Shown here one piece after another: positions 1 to 11,399 of a DNA stretch of 64,000 nt. This stretch comes from Jaltomata sinuosa (taxonomy: Eukaryota > Streptophyta > Magnoliopsida > Solanales > Solanaceae): NCBI GenBank assembly GCA_003996215.1, contig QJPP01007247.1, positions 124,001 through 188,000 on the forward strand, read 5' to 3'. The translations under genes and the position numbers were made by a program. Position 1 is the stretch's first letter; every line of letters begins with the position of its first letter. A model generated the notes under the pieces. The model did not search any database. It saw nothing but the letters and a program-made list of their open reading frames with translations, and was not told the DNA's origin.

Positions 1-149
1 GTATTTAGGAACGGAGGAAATAGTAACCACTAAGTGTGATCGATTTGGATCGATTATTCATCAAATTAAATCAATATAATCAGTTTTTAAATTATTACAA
101 CCACCAAACCAAAGCAAATGTAATATACATTTATCGGTTTGGTTATTAT
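1..149. repeat. Part of an outer AT-rich hAT-like repeat interrupted at 150
   Basis: Stretches such as ATTTGGATCGATT and TATCGGTTTGGTTA resemble the sequence resuming at 831-880 (ATTTTGGTTCGATTTGATTC). This suggests an older element of the same family split by the 150-830 insertion and cut by the window edge. Confidence 0.4.
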
Positions 150-830
150 TAAGGGTGCACATCGGTCGATTCAGTTTGACTTTGTGTATTATTGATTTGG
201 TGTATTGATTTTTGATTTGTAAACATGCAAAATCAATAACCAAACCAATAAGATATTTATTATCAATTTTTGGTTAATCATTTTTTGGTCCTTAATGGTT
301 TGATTTTTGGTTTAACCGATAAAAAAATGTTCTATAATATTTTTCCTTTCTCTTATTTTCATTTGTTCATATATACACTACTTTCATGCATAAAATTCTA
401 CACAAGTTCAAGCATAAGCTAGCAAATTCAAATATGTTGTTACTAGAACAAACTTGAATGCAATAGTAACAGTAGCAAAAAACTTGAATGTTGTTACACT
501 GATTGATAGAAATCCACCAAGGCAACAACTATAGAAAGAAAATAATAGCACTAAGACAATAACTATAAAATACAAAAAATAATAGGATGTATATTTAAAA
601 TCTAAAGCCACTATTATATATCTAGGGATTAAATATAATTTTAATATAATTGTATTGAGTTATCAGTTTAACTATTAACTAAAACCTTAAAATCAAAACC
701 AAACAGATGGCCCAATAATTTTTTTTGCAAAACTGTTTAAAATTCGTAAACCCAGTAACCCGATACTGATAAATCAATAACATTTTTATCAATTTGATTT
801 ATTGGTTAAAACAGTTTTGGCACACTCCTA
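150..830. mobile_element. hAT-like non-autonomous element
   Basis: The ends TAAGGGTGCACA and TGGCACACTCCTA form an imperfect terminal inverted repeat, flanked by GTTATTAT (142-149) and ATTATTAT (831-838), a 7/8 match to an 8-bp duplication. The interior is AT-rich, with short mirrored GGTTTGG/CCAAACC tracts and no credible ORF. Confidence 0.6.
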
Positions 831-838
831 ATTATTAT

Positions 839-1505
839 CGATTTTGGTTCGATTTGATTCAGTTATTCGATAATTAATCATATACAAAAATAAAATAAAA
901 GATTCATTTAAGAGGGAACAAATTAAAAGACAAGAATTCATTTCAAAAAGAACAAAAATCCTAAGATCACCACATAAAATATAATATGACGTACGTCTAA
1001 TACAAGATATTTAAAATATAAATAAATTTTGATAAAAAATATATATGATATTTAAAATTATTCATAAAAACTAATATATTATGTATATAATTATAAAAAA
1101 TAGGTATATAATTTGTCGGCTCGATTCGATTATATATATATTTATTTTTGAACAAAAAACAAAATCAAATCATATATTATTAATTTTTAAAAGTGTAAAA
1201 CCAAATCAAGTAAAAAATAATTTATTTGATTCAACGAGGTGGAGTCCACACTAAAGAGCCACCAGAATAATCACATTTTATTTTTGCTTAATATAATCAC
1301 ATTGCTAATTTAGACCAACTCTGTTGCTATTTGTGTGGTGAAAGGTTACTGTTCCGAACAATTTTACCTATAATTGGGTGATTTACTTGTTCAACTTCGT
1401 CATTCTCTAACTCGCGTTTGTTGCTCACGTGCTTATATACTAACGGGTGACAACGAGAGTTATATGCACGGGCCTCAGATGCGCGTGAGTTAAATTTACC
1501 TTGAT
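839..1505. other. AT-rich intergenic sequence
   Basis: No gene or clear element boundary is seen. The GC content rises modestly at 1340-1500, but no conserved frame or splice signals were found. Confidence 0.5.
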
Positions 1506-1769
1506 ATTCTACTTAATAATAAGAGGGAGTTTCAGCTAAAGCAGGCACGGCAAGTAGGGGCATTTTAATAATTTTTCATTAATTTCTCTATTTTAATTTA
1601 TTTATCTTATTTTTTAAATTTTATTATATATTTAAAAATTATGTAAAAAGATAAATCAGAAAAATTAATAATTAAAAATATTTGAAAGATATAAAAAAGT
1701 TAGTTGACTCTGATAAAGTAAAAATATTATATATCACAATAATTAATATCTAAAAAACGTATAAAAAAT

Positions 1770-2680
1770 CGGGTGAAAATCATTTACACCTCCAACTTTG
1801 CTTTAAAAATTAAATTCCCCCTTCAACTTTAAAAAATAATCTTTCTCCCCTCTTTATCCTATGCAATGTCTATTTTATCATTGATATTTGTAATTCTTCA
1901 TCTATGTAATTTCTTTTATATTATATATAATATTTATTTTTTAATCTAGGTAGTTTCTAGATTTTTATTTAAGTTCATTAATATTATAAGTAGAATAATC
2001 TTTTTATAAACTTGTTGTAAAATTAAAAATTATGTTTTATAATTATTTTAATATTACGGCATTAGGTATATATGATTGTTATTAATGAAATTTCTAAGTT
2101 ATGATTTAAAATTTATTTTACAATATAAATAAATAATCTTTTAAGAATTGTGTGACCAGAAGATTAAGCCATGGAAATAACTTATTATAGAAATTCAGGG
2201 TAAGTCTAAGTATAATAGATCCTTATGGTTCGGCCCTTCCCCGAACCCCGTGCATAGCAGGAGTTTTAGTGTACCGGGCTACCTAATCTTTTAAAAATTT
2301 GTTATAACAATATAGTTTTTATTATATTTTTAATTTATTTTTATAGTTTTTATTATTAATAATAAAATTAATTTTTATTCTGTATTTATTTTATTATAGA
2401 ACACTATTAAATTTATACTGGATCAATATTTTTTTCATTTTCCTTTTTCGATAAAAATAGTATTTTTATAGGTAATTTATTGCACGGATTAAAAAAATAA
2501 AAATATTATAATTTTAAGAAAGTAAAATAAATAAATGTTGATAATGTAAGGGTAGAATAGACATTTAGAAAAGTCAAGTAGGAAAAGGAGGGGGTAGGGG
2601 AGGAAAATGATTATTTTTCAAAGTTGAGGGGGAGATCTGATTTTTAAAGCAAAGTTGAGGAGTGTAAATGATTTTCACCC
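1770..2680. mobile_element. Mutator-like non-autonomous element
   Basis: Terminal inverted repeats of about 85 bp start GGGTGAAAATCATTTACACC and end GTAAATGATTTTCACCC. A 9-bp duplication ATAAAAAAT flanks the element (1761-1769 and 2681-2689), the usual MULE length. The interior has no ORF and carries a nested SINE fragment. Confidence 0.82.
2150..2283 (+). repeat. 5'-truncated TS/SolS-type SINE nested in the MULE
   Basis: GGTTCGGCCCTTCCCCGAAC, then CCGTGCATAGCAGGAG and TTAGTGTACCGGGCTACC match the 3' part of the SINE found complete at 35429-35599. It is flanked by TAATCTTTTAAGAATT (2134-2149) and TAATCTTTTAAAAATT (2284-2299), a 15/16 target duplication, so truncation probably happened at insertion. 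Confidence 0.82.
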
Positions 2681-3035
2681 ATAAAAAATTTAGTTGATTC
2701 TCCAAATTCTATCAATGACACGTAAATTGAAGTAGAGAGAGTAACATATATTATTTGAAAATTATGTAAAAAATTTGGCTGACTCTCAAAATTTTATCAA
2801 TGTCGGGACAGAAGAAAAAGTATTATAAATCACAATAATTAATAATTTCAAATATTTATTAGTTGACTCACGAAATTGTATCAATGTCACATAACTTGAA
2901 ACAGGTAAGAAGTATTATAAATCACAATAGTTAACCATTTAAAATATGTAAAAATAATATTAAAAAATTCAATTGACTATCTAAATTTTATCTGTGCCAC
3001 AAAAATTAAGACATAAAAATAATATATCTAGTACG

Positions 3036-4300
3036 AGCTCTTTATATCTACTATTTTTTATTTTTTTTGGTAATAGCTTTATATCTACTATGTAAATAGA
3101 GAATACAAGGTAAAACCCACAGGCCACCACAAGCGGCAAATTCTAGGTGCCTCCAATGATATTCCTAGCTGTAAAAGTAAATTTTAAATTTGTGTAACTT
3201 TAATGACCAGAATACCCCTCAATGAAACTCTCAAATTTCTTATATTATTTATTTTGTTTAGTTTTATTTTATACAATTTTAATCTATCTCAAAAAAGAAT
3301 AATACCATTTTAAAAAAATATTTAATCTTATATTGCCATTTTATCCCAAGTAAGATATTATTTCCTTCATTTTAATTTATGTGATGCGCTTTAACTGAGC
3401 AAAAAATTTAAGTTTTATTTTTACAAAGTTGTGATTTAAAATAATTTATTTATCTGATGATAAATTATCACATTGAACGTTTAAAATGCAAAGTCTAAAA
3501 TTAATATTTTTTAATATTTAAATATATCATTATTTTTTAAACAGGACAGAAAAAGATCACGTAATTTGCGAAAGTGAGTAGAATTTTTAAACTTCATCGT
3601 CACTCGTTTAAAATGAAAAAACTCGTGAAACTCTGACCATAATCATTACTAATCAGAGCCAGCAAGCAGGTCGAACTGACATAGGTGGGAATTTTAACGC
3701 TTTTCTATTTTTGTATATATTCGATCAATCCAACTAAAGAACACGTTATATTCCTGAATACTCAACAACTTTACATAAAGCCTATTTGAACGAGCTTATT
3801 AACTATGAATTTTAAGCATAAATTAAAAATCAAAAATTCTAATTTACTATTACTTTTGATTTTATTTTTAGTATTTTAATTTAAAAATACTTAAAATAAA
3901 TTAATCTAAAAATAGGCTCATAAAATGTTATAAAATAATTAAGGAAAAATCAAGGAACCCAAATCAAATCACTTATAAGTACTCCCTTAGGATTATTTTA
4001 TTTGTCATATTTTCATGTACACGCTCCTTAAAAAAATTATTAACTAAAATATAATTTAATTAAATTATCATTATTTATTATTTTTTAATATTTAATACTT
4101 TTTTTATATATTATATTTATAATTAAAGGTAAAGATGAAAATAAACAATTAATTATAACTTTATTTTGAAGAATAATAGTTACTATAAATTATTTATTTT
4201 TAATAAAGATGATAAGTATTTAAGAACGTAATTCGTAAAAATCTGTAACTAATTTGGTCAAAGAACAGAGTTGTTGGCAATGGCTTTTAAATTTGACCGA
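3036..4300. other. AT-rich intergenic DNA with MITE remnants
   Basis: CTTCATTTTAATTTATGTGA at about 3367 resembles one end of a Stowaway-type MITE, and ACTCCCTTAGGATTATTTTA at about 3981 is another single end. Neither has a recognisable partner, so both look decayed. No coding sequence is seen. Confidence 0.4.
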
Positions 4301-4325
4301 CATATTTTAACTGGGCCGGGTATCC

Positions 4326-4338
4326 TGGGCCTCACGTG
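4326..4338 (+). promoter_or_regulatory. G-box next to a site II-like TGGGCC motif in the CRF promoter
   Basis: CACGTG at 4333-4338 directly follows TGGGCC at 4326-4331, about 380 bp upstream of the TATA box. The surrounding 4300-4450 is much more GC-rich than its AT-rich neighbours, as expected for a proximal promoter. G-boxes bind bZIP/bHLH factors; use here is inferred. Confidence 0.45.
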
Positions 4339-4708
4339 ACCGGCCACACGTACTTCGAGGAATACAATTAGGTGCTGATTCATCAGCGTTTTGAACTTCA
4401 CTCATTGGACCAACGTCGCTAACCGGGCCCACATACCCTACGTGTCATAATCACTAACGTTGTTTCATACTCAATGAAATGTGGCGAATCGTCTGATTAT
4501 ATTTTTTTTTTACCGTCGAACTTACCGGAATCTTTGGTTGCCAGCCGGTGACCGGTGATATATGTTTAGATATTTTTACAGAATCTGATTAGTATGAATG
4601 TAATATTATGTATTTTCCATTTTTAAAAAAAGTAATTATGGAATTAAAATATAATAATAAAATTGGTGAGTTTATTATGGAGCTTCTTATTTGGGCTTGG
4701 TTGGATCC

Positions 4709-4715
4709 TATAAAA
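4709..4715 (+). promoter_or_regulatory. TATA box of the CRF gene
   Basis: TATAAAA lies about 580 bp upstream of the CRF ATG, at the 5' edge of a CT-rich leader. This places transcription start near 4740. It is the best core promoter match upstream of the gene. Confidence 0.7.
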
Positions 4716-4739
4716 GAGGGAATTGATTCTTGACTCATG

Positions 4740-5289
4740 CCAAGTTTCAAACACAAACTCTGTCTCTCTAAAATCTCACTCCCCCTCTCTCTCTCTCTTA
4801 ATCAGCATCATCATCATCATCTTAGTATTTCAAAAGGACCAAAATCATCAATCACCATCATCATCTTAGCATTTTTATCATATCAAAAGGACCAAGAAAG
4901 TCATTTTAGAGGATCCATTCATTGAAGAATATGGATTTTTTTTCCTTATAAACTCTCTTGCTTCCTTACTGTTCCCTTCAAATCCTTTTTTTAATCTCAG
5001 GCTTTGTTCTCCGTGTGGGACTGATAATCCCATCTTTTGATGTTTTTGGGTCTTCTTTTTGTCAGATTGTGTTGTGAATCATCGTGTTTTTGGCTTCTCT
5101 TTGACGGTTCCATTGCTCTTCTCATCTTTTAAGAGTCCTACTTTTAGTGTCACTCTCAAAGCAACCATCCTTTACCCTTCATTGGACCTTTCACTCTTTT
5201 TTCCCCCTTCCTTTGTAATTGTGGCTTTGCCTCTTTTTCCAGAGGAGAGCGGTGAAAATAGCTAATCAGAAGAAACAGAGCTTTCTTCT
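4740..5289 (+). promoter_or_regulatory. CRF 5' leader with short upstream ORFs
   Basis: This roughly 550-nt leader starts with CT and CAT/TCA microsatellite tracts (about 4775-4865). It contains an ATG at 4931 opening a 6-codon frame (stop ends 4951) and an ATG at 5040 opening a 30-codon frame (stop ends 5132). A further ATG at 4737 opens a 62-codon frame but lies so close to the TATA box that it may precede the transcription start. Such uORFs commonly reduce translation of the main ORF; that effect is inferred here. Confidence 0.5.
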
Positions 5290-6459
5290 ATGGATCACCA
5301 TATGTTGTGTCCGATCAAATACACCGAGCACCGGAACGTTATCAGAAAAGTCAGTAAACCCTATCCGGTAAAATCCAAAAAATTCCCAGAAGCCCCAAAA
5401 TCCTCCCAATACAATCCCTCCGTTCCGAGGACTGTTCGGATTTCTGTTACAGACCCAGACGCAACGGACTCTTCGAGCGATGAAGAAGACGTGCTTTTCG
5501 GACGGCGAAGGGTCAAAAGGTACATCAATGAAATCACTATTGAAAAGTGTGAAATTAGCAGCATGGTTAACAACAGTGGCAAGACGACGGTGATGAAGAA
5601 AGGAGCACCAGAGGCTCTTCAGCCCAAGCAGAAGCCAATGAAAGTCCAGCCCCCACAATCTGCTGGCACTGTTAGGAAGTTCCGTGGCGTACGTCAACGG
5701 CCGTGGGGCAAATGGGCTGCTGAGATCAGAGACCCTGCCCGCCGTGTCAGGCTTTGGTTAGGAACTTACGACACTGCTGAAGAAGCCGCCATGGTTTATG
5801 ACAACGCTGCCATTAAGCTTCGTGGGCCCGACGCCTTAACAAACTTCATCACTCCTCCCAAGCCGGAGCCAGAGCCGGAAATCAGTGTCCCATCCAACTC
5901 CGGCTATGAATCAGGCAATGAGTCCCGGAACATCCCTTCTCCAACATCTGTTTTGCGGTTTAGAATGAGCCAGTCCAGTGAAGAAACAGAGCAGCAAAGC
6001 CGGTCAGACCGGGTTCATGTTTCGGAAGAGTGTCCATCAGTCCAAGTATCGATGGAGTGCGAGCAAACGGTTCAAGATGTTGAACCTGAACCGTTTGCTC
6101 AGTGTGCTGAACCGCTGGAAGTTGATGAGTGCCAGGGCGAAACCAGCATGATTCCAGATTACTCAAACGATTACTTGCCAACAGATGTTCCCTTCTTAGA
6201 AGATTTCTTCAATTTCGAAGCAGCGGAACAACAGACATTATTCGAGGACACACCAACAACAACAGCAACAAGTTATCCCAGTGATTTTGGCTCGTCGTAC
6301 AATGACACATCTTCATTGGATTTCGCAAATGACTTCCTCTTTAATGATGATTTCCCCAATTTTGATGATCCCTTTCAAGACTTGGGTACATTAGGAGTGG
6401 ATGATTATTTCCAAGAAAATGTTGATTATTCCGGTGTTGATTCTCTGTTGGCCATTTAA
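5290..6459 (+). CDS. CRF: AP2/ERF transcription factor, cytokinin response factor (CRF) class
   Basis: Intronless 389-aa nuclear DNA-binding protein. Residues about 48-84 form the CRF (TEH) domain, with TVRISVTDPDATDSSSDEE followed by RRRVKRYINEI. Residues about 131-187 are one complete AP2/ERF domain (FRGVRQRPWGKWAAEIRDP through LRGPDALTNF) with the Ala and Asp typical of ERF-subfamily GCC-box binders. Residues 217-223 read SPTSVLR, the putative phosphorylation motif typical of CRFs, and the C-terminal third is acidic and Asp/Phe/Ser-rich, as expected of an activation region. In this family, CRFs act downstream of cytokinin phosphorelay, interact through the CRF domain and control development and stress genes. 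The start is the first ATG in frame with the conserved N-terminus; no internal intron is needed. The exact CRF paralogue cannot be assigned. A minus-strand frame over the same DNA is a shadow. Confidence 0.96.
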   Translation: MDHHMLCPIKYTEHRNVIRKVSKPYPVKSKKFPEAPKSSQYNPSVPRTVRISVTDPDATDSSSDEEDVLFGRRRVKRYINEITIEKCEISSMVNNSGKTTVMKKGAPEALQPKQKPMKVQPPQSAGTVRKFRGVRQRPWGKWAAEIRDPARRVRLWLGTYDTAEEAAMVYDNAAIKLRGPDALTNFITPPKPEPEPEISVPSNSGYESGNESRNIPSPTSVLRFRMSQSSEETEQQSRSDRVHVSEECPSVQVSMECEQTVQDVEPEPFAQCAEPLEVDECQGETSMIPDYSNDYLPTDVPFLEDFFNFEAAEQQTLFEDTPTTTATSYPSDFGSSYNDTSSLDFANDFLFNDDFPNFDDPFQDLGTLGVDDYFQENVDYSGVDSLLAI

Positions 6460-6539
6460 TTTCGCTTCCAAATGTTGCAACTGTCACTGTAGCCGGCTTG
6501 CCACTGTTTAGTGGCAAATTTTGTCTTCCGGCGACAGCA

Positions 6540-8538
6540 AGAAATCGGCTAGAGTATTATTATTTATTTAATTAATTTAGTATATCAGTATTAGTATAAT
6601 TATTTGTTTTAGAATCTCCGTGAAAATGAATGGAGTGAAGAGTGGAGTTTTTGTTTAGTTTATAATTTTATTTTATTTTAGAATAAGTAGAGATGGCCTT
6701 GGAAAGAGTTGTATCGTAAAACTCTACATAGACTTTAAATGAGAATCTTATAATCTTCACTGAAATTTTCAGTTGTTCCAATTTTGTTTATTTTGTTTTT
6801 ATTCTCTTTGTTATTTTTAAATCTTTCACTTAAATTTAAAAATAAATTGGTCCAATTTATTTATCCCTTTAGAAAAATAATTGCAATTTAATTAAACACT
6901 CTTTATAGTTAATCCTAATAAGGAATACTTTTAATGAGTATGTTAAATTGATTTAATTTAATAAGGAGGTGAATCATGTATTAGAATTTTGAATAGTGAA
7001 TCCATTTGAATATACTGATTATATTGCCAAAGTGGCATTCTCTTTGCCACAAACCAATAGGCGTGATTTGCGGGTTGTTAAATTGACCCGGTCAAGTTTT
7101 ATGTGCTTAACTCATGTGGAGCTTAGAACGTCTATTGTTTGTGATAAGCACTAGATTGAAGAGTTTTTTTTGTTATCTTTTGAGTGAAATTTGAATATTA
7201 ATAAGATTATTATGCTCCACTAAAAACTTTCAACATTTGTACCAAAAAAACATGGTCGGAGTTTATGAGGACAATGATCTAAGCTATAATAATAATAATA
7301 ACAATTAATGATATTTCAGTAAAAATTAAAGATATTTTAATAAAATTAGTGATCTAAAGTTAAATTTTAATTTGAGGTCTTAGGTATATACACATACATA
7401 AAAAAAAATAGTATTCCTTTTTTGCTTTTTCATAATTGTTGTTTGCAATATAGTGTTATACTTCACATCGTAATATTATTATTTATAACAGTAAAAATTA
7501 ATTTAAATTAATAAGATATTAGTCATGTGTTTTCAATACATTACCTTGAATATTATTATAAAAATATTAATTATCACTATGAAGATTTGAGTAGTTTAGT
7601 TTAAAATTTTAAAATATTTCTATTTAAAAGTAGATAGTATTTTTTTTAATACAGATTTTGTACTTCTCTTTTACAATCTTTCATATTGTCGAAGAGAAAC
7701 TAAAAATCATAAATTTCACTATTAAAATCTTTGAAGCCTCAAAATTTAGGGGGCCTAAAGCAAATGTTTAACTAGCTTCACCTTTACCTCCCTTGATAAA
7801 TCTCATGAGTCTCAATCAAGCCCTATAACGCTAATTAATTTCATAAAATAATTTTGTCATGTCCTGTCCTGCCCTATCCCATTAAGACTTCATCTTGCCC
7901 GCCCATTAAGGCTCTGTCCTGCCCCGTCTTGCCCCAATTGTCATCTTTATACCTCACTTTATTTTCTGGAAAGTTAAACTACATGGTTTTACATATGTTA
8001 ATTTTCTTTTACTGTTAATTGATTAAAGAATTTTGTGTTTTAGACAAAAGCTTTAATATCTTTCTTAAGCTATGGATTAAATTAGTTGAGAGAAGAAATT
8101 TCAGGACATCGTCCCATAAAATTAAGTAAATGATTTTTTCAGATCTCTTATATGTAAAAATAAAATCTCTTAGGTGTAAAACATGAAGATCTCTTATAAA
8201 AATATATAAAACTAAAAAAAATTTATAATGAACTAGATCCCCATTTTCTCCATCAAATTTGCTTCTGTGTCCTTCGTTTGCTACAAAATCGACACATTAA
8301 TATGCCTTCATCATATGCCTAGTGGTGGCCTTACTGACTTCCAAGTTCCAACAAATATATGTAATCTTCAATTGACAATTTTAGGTGATACCACGTGGGT
8401 TTTTATATCTCCTTTTATTAAAAAATTACATTGTATATATAAATTCAATTTTTTTTATTGTATATATAATAAAATATTGAATCCCCTTAAATGACTTCTT
8501 TGTATAGTTTTTTTTATGAATTTTGAATCCTCTTAATG
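6540..8538. other. CRF 3' flank and AT-rich intergenic sequence
   Basis: The CRF 3' UTR probably extends to about 6770. Beyond it are AATAAT repeats (7288-7305) and a degenerate piece with AGGGGGCCTAAAGCAAATG near 7748, resembling the end of a hAT-type MITE. Short TGTCCTGCCC-like repeats occur at 7860-7935. No gene is supported. Confidence 0.4.
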
Positions 8539-8547
8539 AAAATTCAC

Positions 8548-9424
8548 GAGAAATTTTATTTTGTGAGTTACATAACCAACATTACTTATGTGAGGTTACC
8601 TTGTTTCTTGACAAACAGACACTTTTTTATTTTAAGCATAAAATAAAAAAGGCAATATTAAATTCAATATTTTCCTTTCTTAATTAAAATGCTTAGTTAG
8701 AAAAAAATAAATATTCAAAATCTACGATTAGATAATGATTAAAAAAATGGTATTAAATTTTTTTTCATTGCAATGTCTCAAAAAAACTTTTGCTTTCACT
8801 ATTTTTTTATTATCGAAGATCAAAATAGATTATTTTTCTAAAATTTTAGTTATTTGATTAAGTATATAATTGCAAGATCTTAATAATCATTATATACACT
8901 TAAATGTATCTACATATTTATAAGTTAGTGTTGGTTCGTGATCATGTAAATATTCTTATTTATAATTTATTCAATTAAAATCATATATACTTTTAACATT
9001 TTTCAAGAAAAATGCTAAAACAATTAAAGTTTAATTTAAAAATTGAAGTTACACATACATTACTATATCCGAGTGATATATCATAACTTCTAAGACAATA
9101 TTTTGAGAAATTAACAATTATTATTTAGCAAAGTTGATTCCTCCATTATATAGAAGAAATTGATGAGTATATATTAAAAAATAAAAAATATAATATAAAA
9201 ATTAATATCATTGTTAAGATTCTCTTATTAACCGATTTGAAATATAATTTCAGTTTTTTAATATATATTTTTTAGCTAAGCATTTTAATTAGGAAGGAAA
9301 AACATTGAATTTAATATTACCTTTTTTATTTTATACTTAAAACAAGAAAATGTCCATTTGTCAAGAAATAAAGTAGCCTTATATAAGTAATGTTAATTAT
9401 GTGACTCACATAATAAAATTTCTC
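8548..9424. mobile_element. Mutator-like element with long inverted arms
   Basis: Arms of roughly 180 bp, starting GAGAAATTTTATTTTGTGAG and ending ATAATAAAATTTCTC, are flanked by a perfect 9-bp duplication AAAATTCAC (8539-8547 and 9425-9433). The interior is AT-rich and non-coding. It is non-autonomous and relatively intact. Confidence 0.88.
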
Positions 9425-9433
9425 AAAATTCAC

Positions 9434-10230
9434 GATTTCACCCTTGGGCGACATTATATATCGTCTTTATTAATAAGCTTTACTATTCGTAGACAATCTG
9501 CCCCACTCCTAAAAAAGAAATTTATTTTTGGAAATTCCTTTACATACGTTTAACTTTATGTGGAAACACAAGTTTATTCAAGAATTTACACGCAGAAAAG
9601 ATCATTGCATTTGGGGGACAAGTCAATTTTCATATGGATGGATACCTTTAATTATTATTTTCTTAATTGCACTGCGTACCCTCCTTTCTTTTTCGTAAAA
9701 TAACGAAAGATTTAGCAGAAATTAAGAGATAAAGTTATGTGCAAAAAGTGAGACTAAAAAAAAATTAAAAATAAGATAGTACTAATTAATTGTATTATGG
9801 TACCTTATGTTCTCGCAAACGCAAAAATCGACAAAAATCAAAATTAGTTATGCCTCAATTCAATTAACAATACCCCAGAATACCTGGATAATAAAGTAGA
9901 GAAACAGTCCAAAGCTTGTAATCAGCCAATTAAACAGTTCATAATTCCATATATATACATGCAACTTTGACCATAGGCTACAAAAGTCAACTATTTCTAC
10001 CCTTTTTCTTGGTCAACAAGAAAAAAAGAATGTTACGTTGCTTTCTTTGTTTTTCCTTTAAAAAAAAAAATTAAAGTGTGAAATGGAATAAATTAGAGTA
10101 TTAACATATTTCCCACAAGCAAAAAGGCTAGCTAAAAGTTGAGACAAAAGAGATTTACGTGTGAGCCATGAGTCATAAGCCACCAGACAGAAAAAAAAAA
10201 AGAGTCCAATTTCTATTATATAGAAGAGTC
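9434..10230. other. AT-rich intergenic sequence
   Basis: No gene, tandem repeat or element boundary is recognised here. Confidence 0.4.
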
Positions 10231-10470
10231 CAGAAGCAGCTGACGATCATCATGCCTGCTTCTAATCGAGTGGCTAAGGCTTCAATTTTTATGTGCCAGA
10301 AGTAGCTGACGGTCGTCATGCCTGCTTCTAACCGAGTGGCTAAGGCTTCAATTTTTATGTGCCAGAAGCAGCTCACGATCGTCATGCTCGCTTCTGGCTG
10401 AGTGGCTAAGGCTTCAATTTTTATATTGAAGGTCTTGGGTTCAAACCTCATTGGTTGCATTTAATTTTAA
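10231..10470 (+). repeat. tRNA-like SINE fragment with its A-box region amplified three times (66-bp units)
   Basis: Units beginning CAGAAG start at 10231, 10297 and 10363. Each contains AGAAGCAG...CTGCTTCT, which can form a stem-loop, then GAGTGGCTAAGGC, an A-box-like motif. Only the last unit is followed by GGGTTCAAACC, a B-box-like motif. The 66-bp period keeps one frame open on the minus strand, producing an artefactual repetitive ORF. Confidence 0.65.
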
Positions 10471-10699
10471 CTTCTACACGTTTTACTACTGGATGCAGGA
10501 AAATGAGGCCCCACCTGAAGGTACACGCAATTTGCAGCCATTTTGGAAAATTGTGATTTATCTTAGCATAAATATGTGGGCCCACTTGATATAAGCTTTG
10601 AAACCATTGATTGTTTATAAAATTGTTAAACACTTTTTTTAAAAAATAAAAACAAAATATGCAAAGAAAATTATGAAAAAATGGTGCCATAAATCATGA

Positions 10700-11065
10700 T
10701 TATTAATAACTTAAAATATTTTAAAAATAAAAAAATGACCGACTCTCAAAATTTTCATTTGCACTACATATATATTATTTGATAATTACAGAAGAAGTAT
10801 TATAAATCATAATAATTAACAACTTAAAATATTTAAAAATAATATAAAAATTTAATTGACTCTCCTAATTTTATTTGTGCCATATAAATTGAGATAGAGG
10901 AGTAACATATATTATTTGAAAATGAGATAAAAAATATTACAAATCACAATAATTAACGACTTAAAGTATTTAGAAAACATAGTGAAAAAATATATTAGCT
11001 CTTCAAATTTCATTTGTAAAACTTGAATTAAGACAAAAATATATATATATTGGGTTCGTATTAGC
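10700..11065. repeat. Helitron-like minisatellite remnant
   Basis: Two to three units share ATAATTAACAACTTAAAATA, GACTCTCCTAATTTT and AGTAACATATATTATTTG. They end near GGGTTCGTATTAGCGCGGG (about 11051-11069), a decayed form of the terminal hairpin at 12126-12141. Confidence 0.5.
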
Positions 11066-11399
11066 GCGGGATTTTGAAATGATATGAAATTGCCTAAACC
11101 TAAAGCTCGAGAGGTTGAGCTCCAACAGAAGAAAGAATAGAGAGGAGCTTGGGTCAAGAGGGTATTTTTAAAAATTTATATGTGAATTATATTTGTGGGC
11201 CAACTAAATTTCACTCATGGGCGCTTCGACTTAGAGATCATGAAATTTGAAAAAAAAAGACACTTTATTTTATTAAATTAACTTTATCTGTTTATTCTTC
11301 CCATTTTTTGTCTTTAATTGTGTGCCATTTTTTTTAACCCGCACAATTAGCATACATGATCCAGCTCTTCCCTCTATGCTTTTGAACAACTCACAACTT

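Larger units (their letters stand above)
1506..3035. repeat. Helitron-like repeat remnant with minisatellite-type units, split by a MULE
   Basis: Units containing TATAAATCACAATAATTAA, GTTGACTCTC-like and GTCACATAAA-like pieces recur on both sides of the 1770-2680 insertion and match the arrays at 10700-11060 and 11400-12155. The 3' side ends near CTAGT at 3028-3032 but lacks the clear hairpin seen at 12126-12141, so the termini are uncertain. Confidence 0.45.

Noticed and set aside
5266..5697. 143-aa minus-strand ORF over the CRF gene
   Set aside because: It lies antisense to conserved CRF and AP2 domain codons and has no domain of its own.
10173..10460. 95-aa minus-strand ORF with 22-residue repeats
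   Set aside because: Produced by the 66-bp tandem unit, whose length is a multiple of three; no protein family matches.
10380..10460. Functional tRNA gene
   Set aside because: A- and B-box-like motifs are present but no acceptor stem or full cloverleaf can be drawn.
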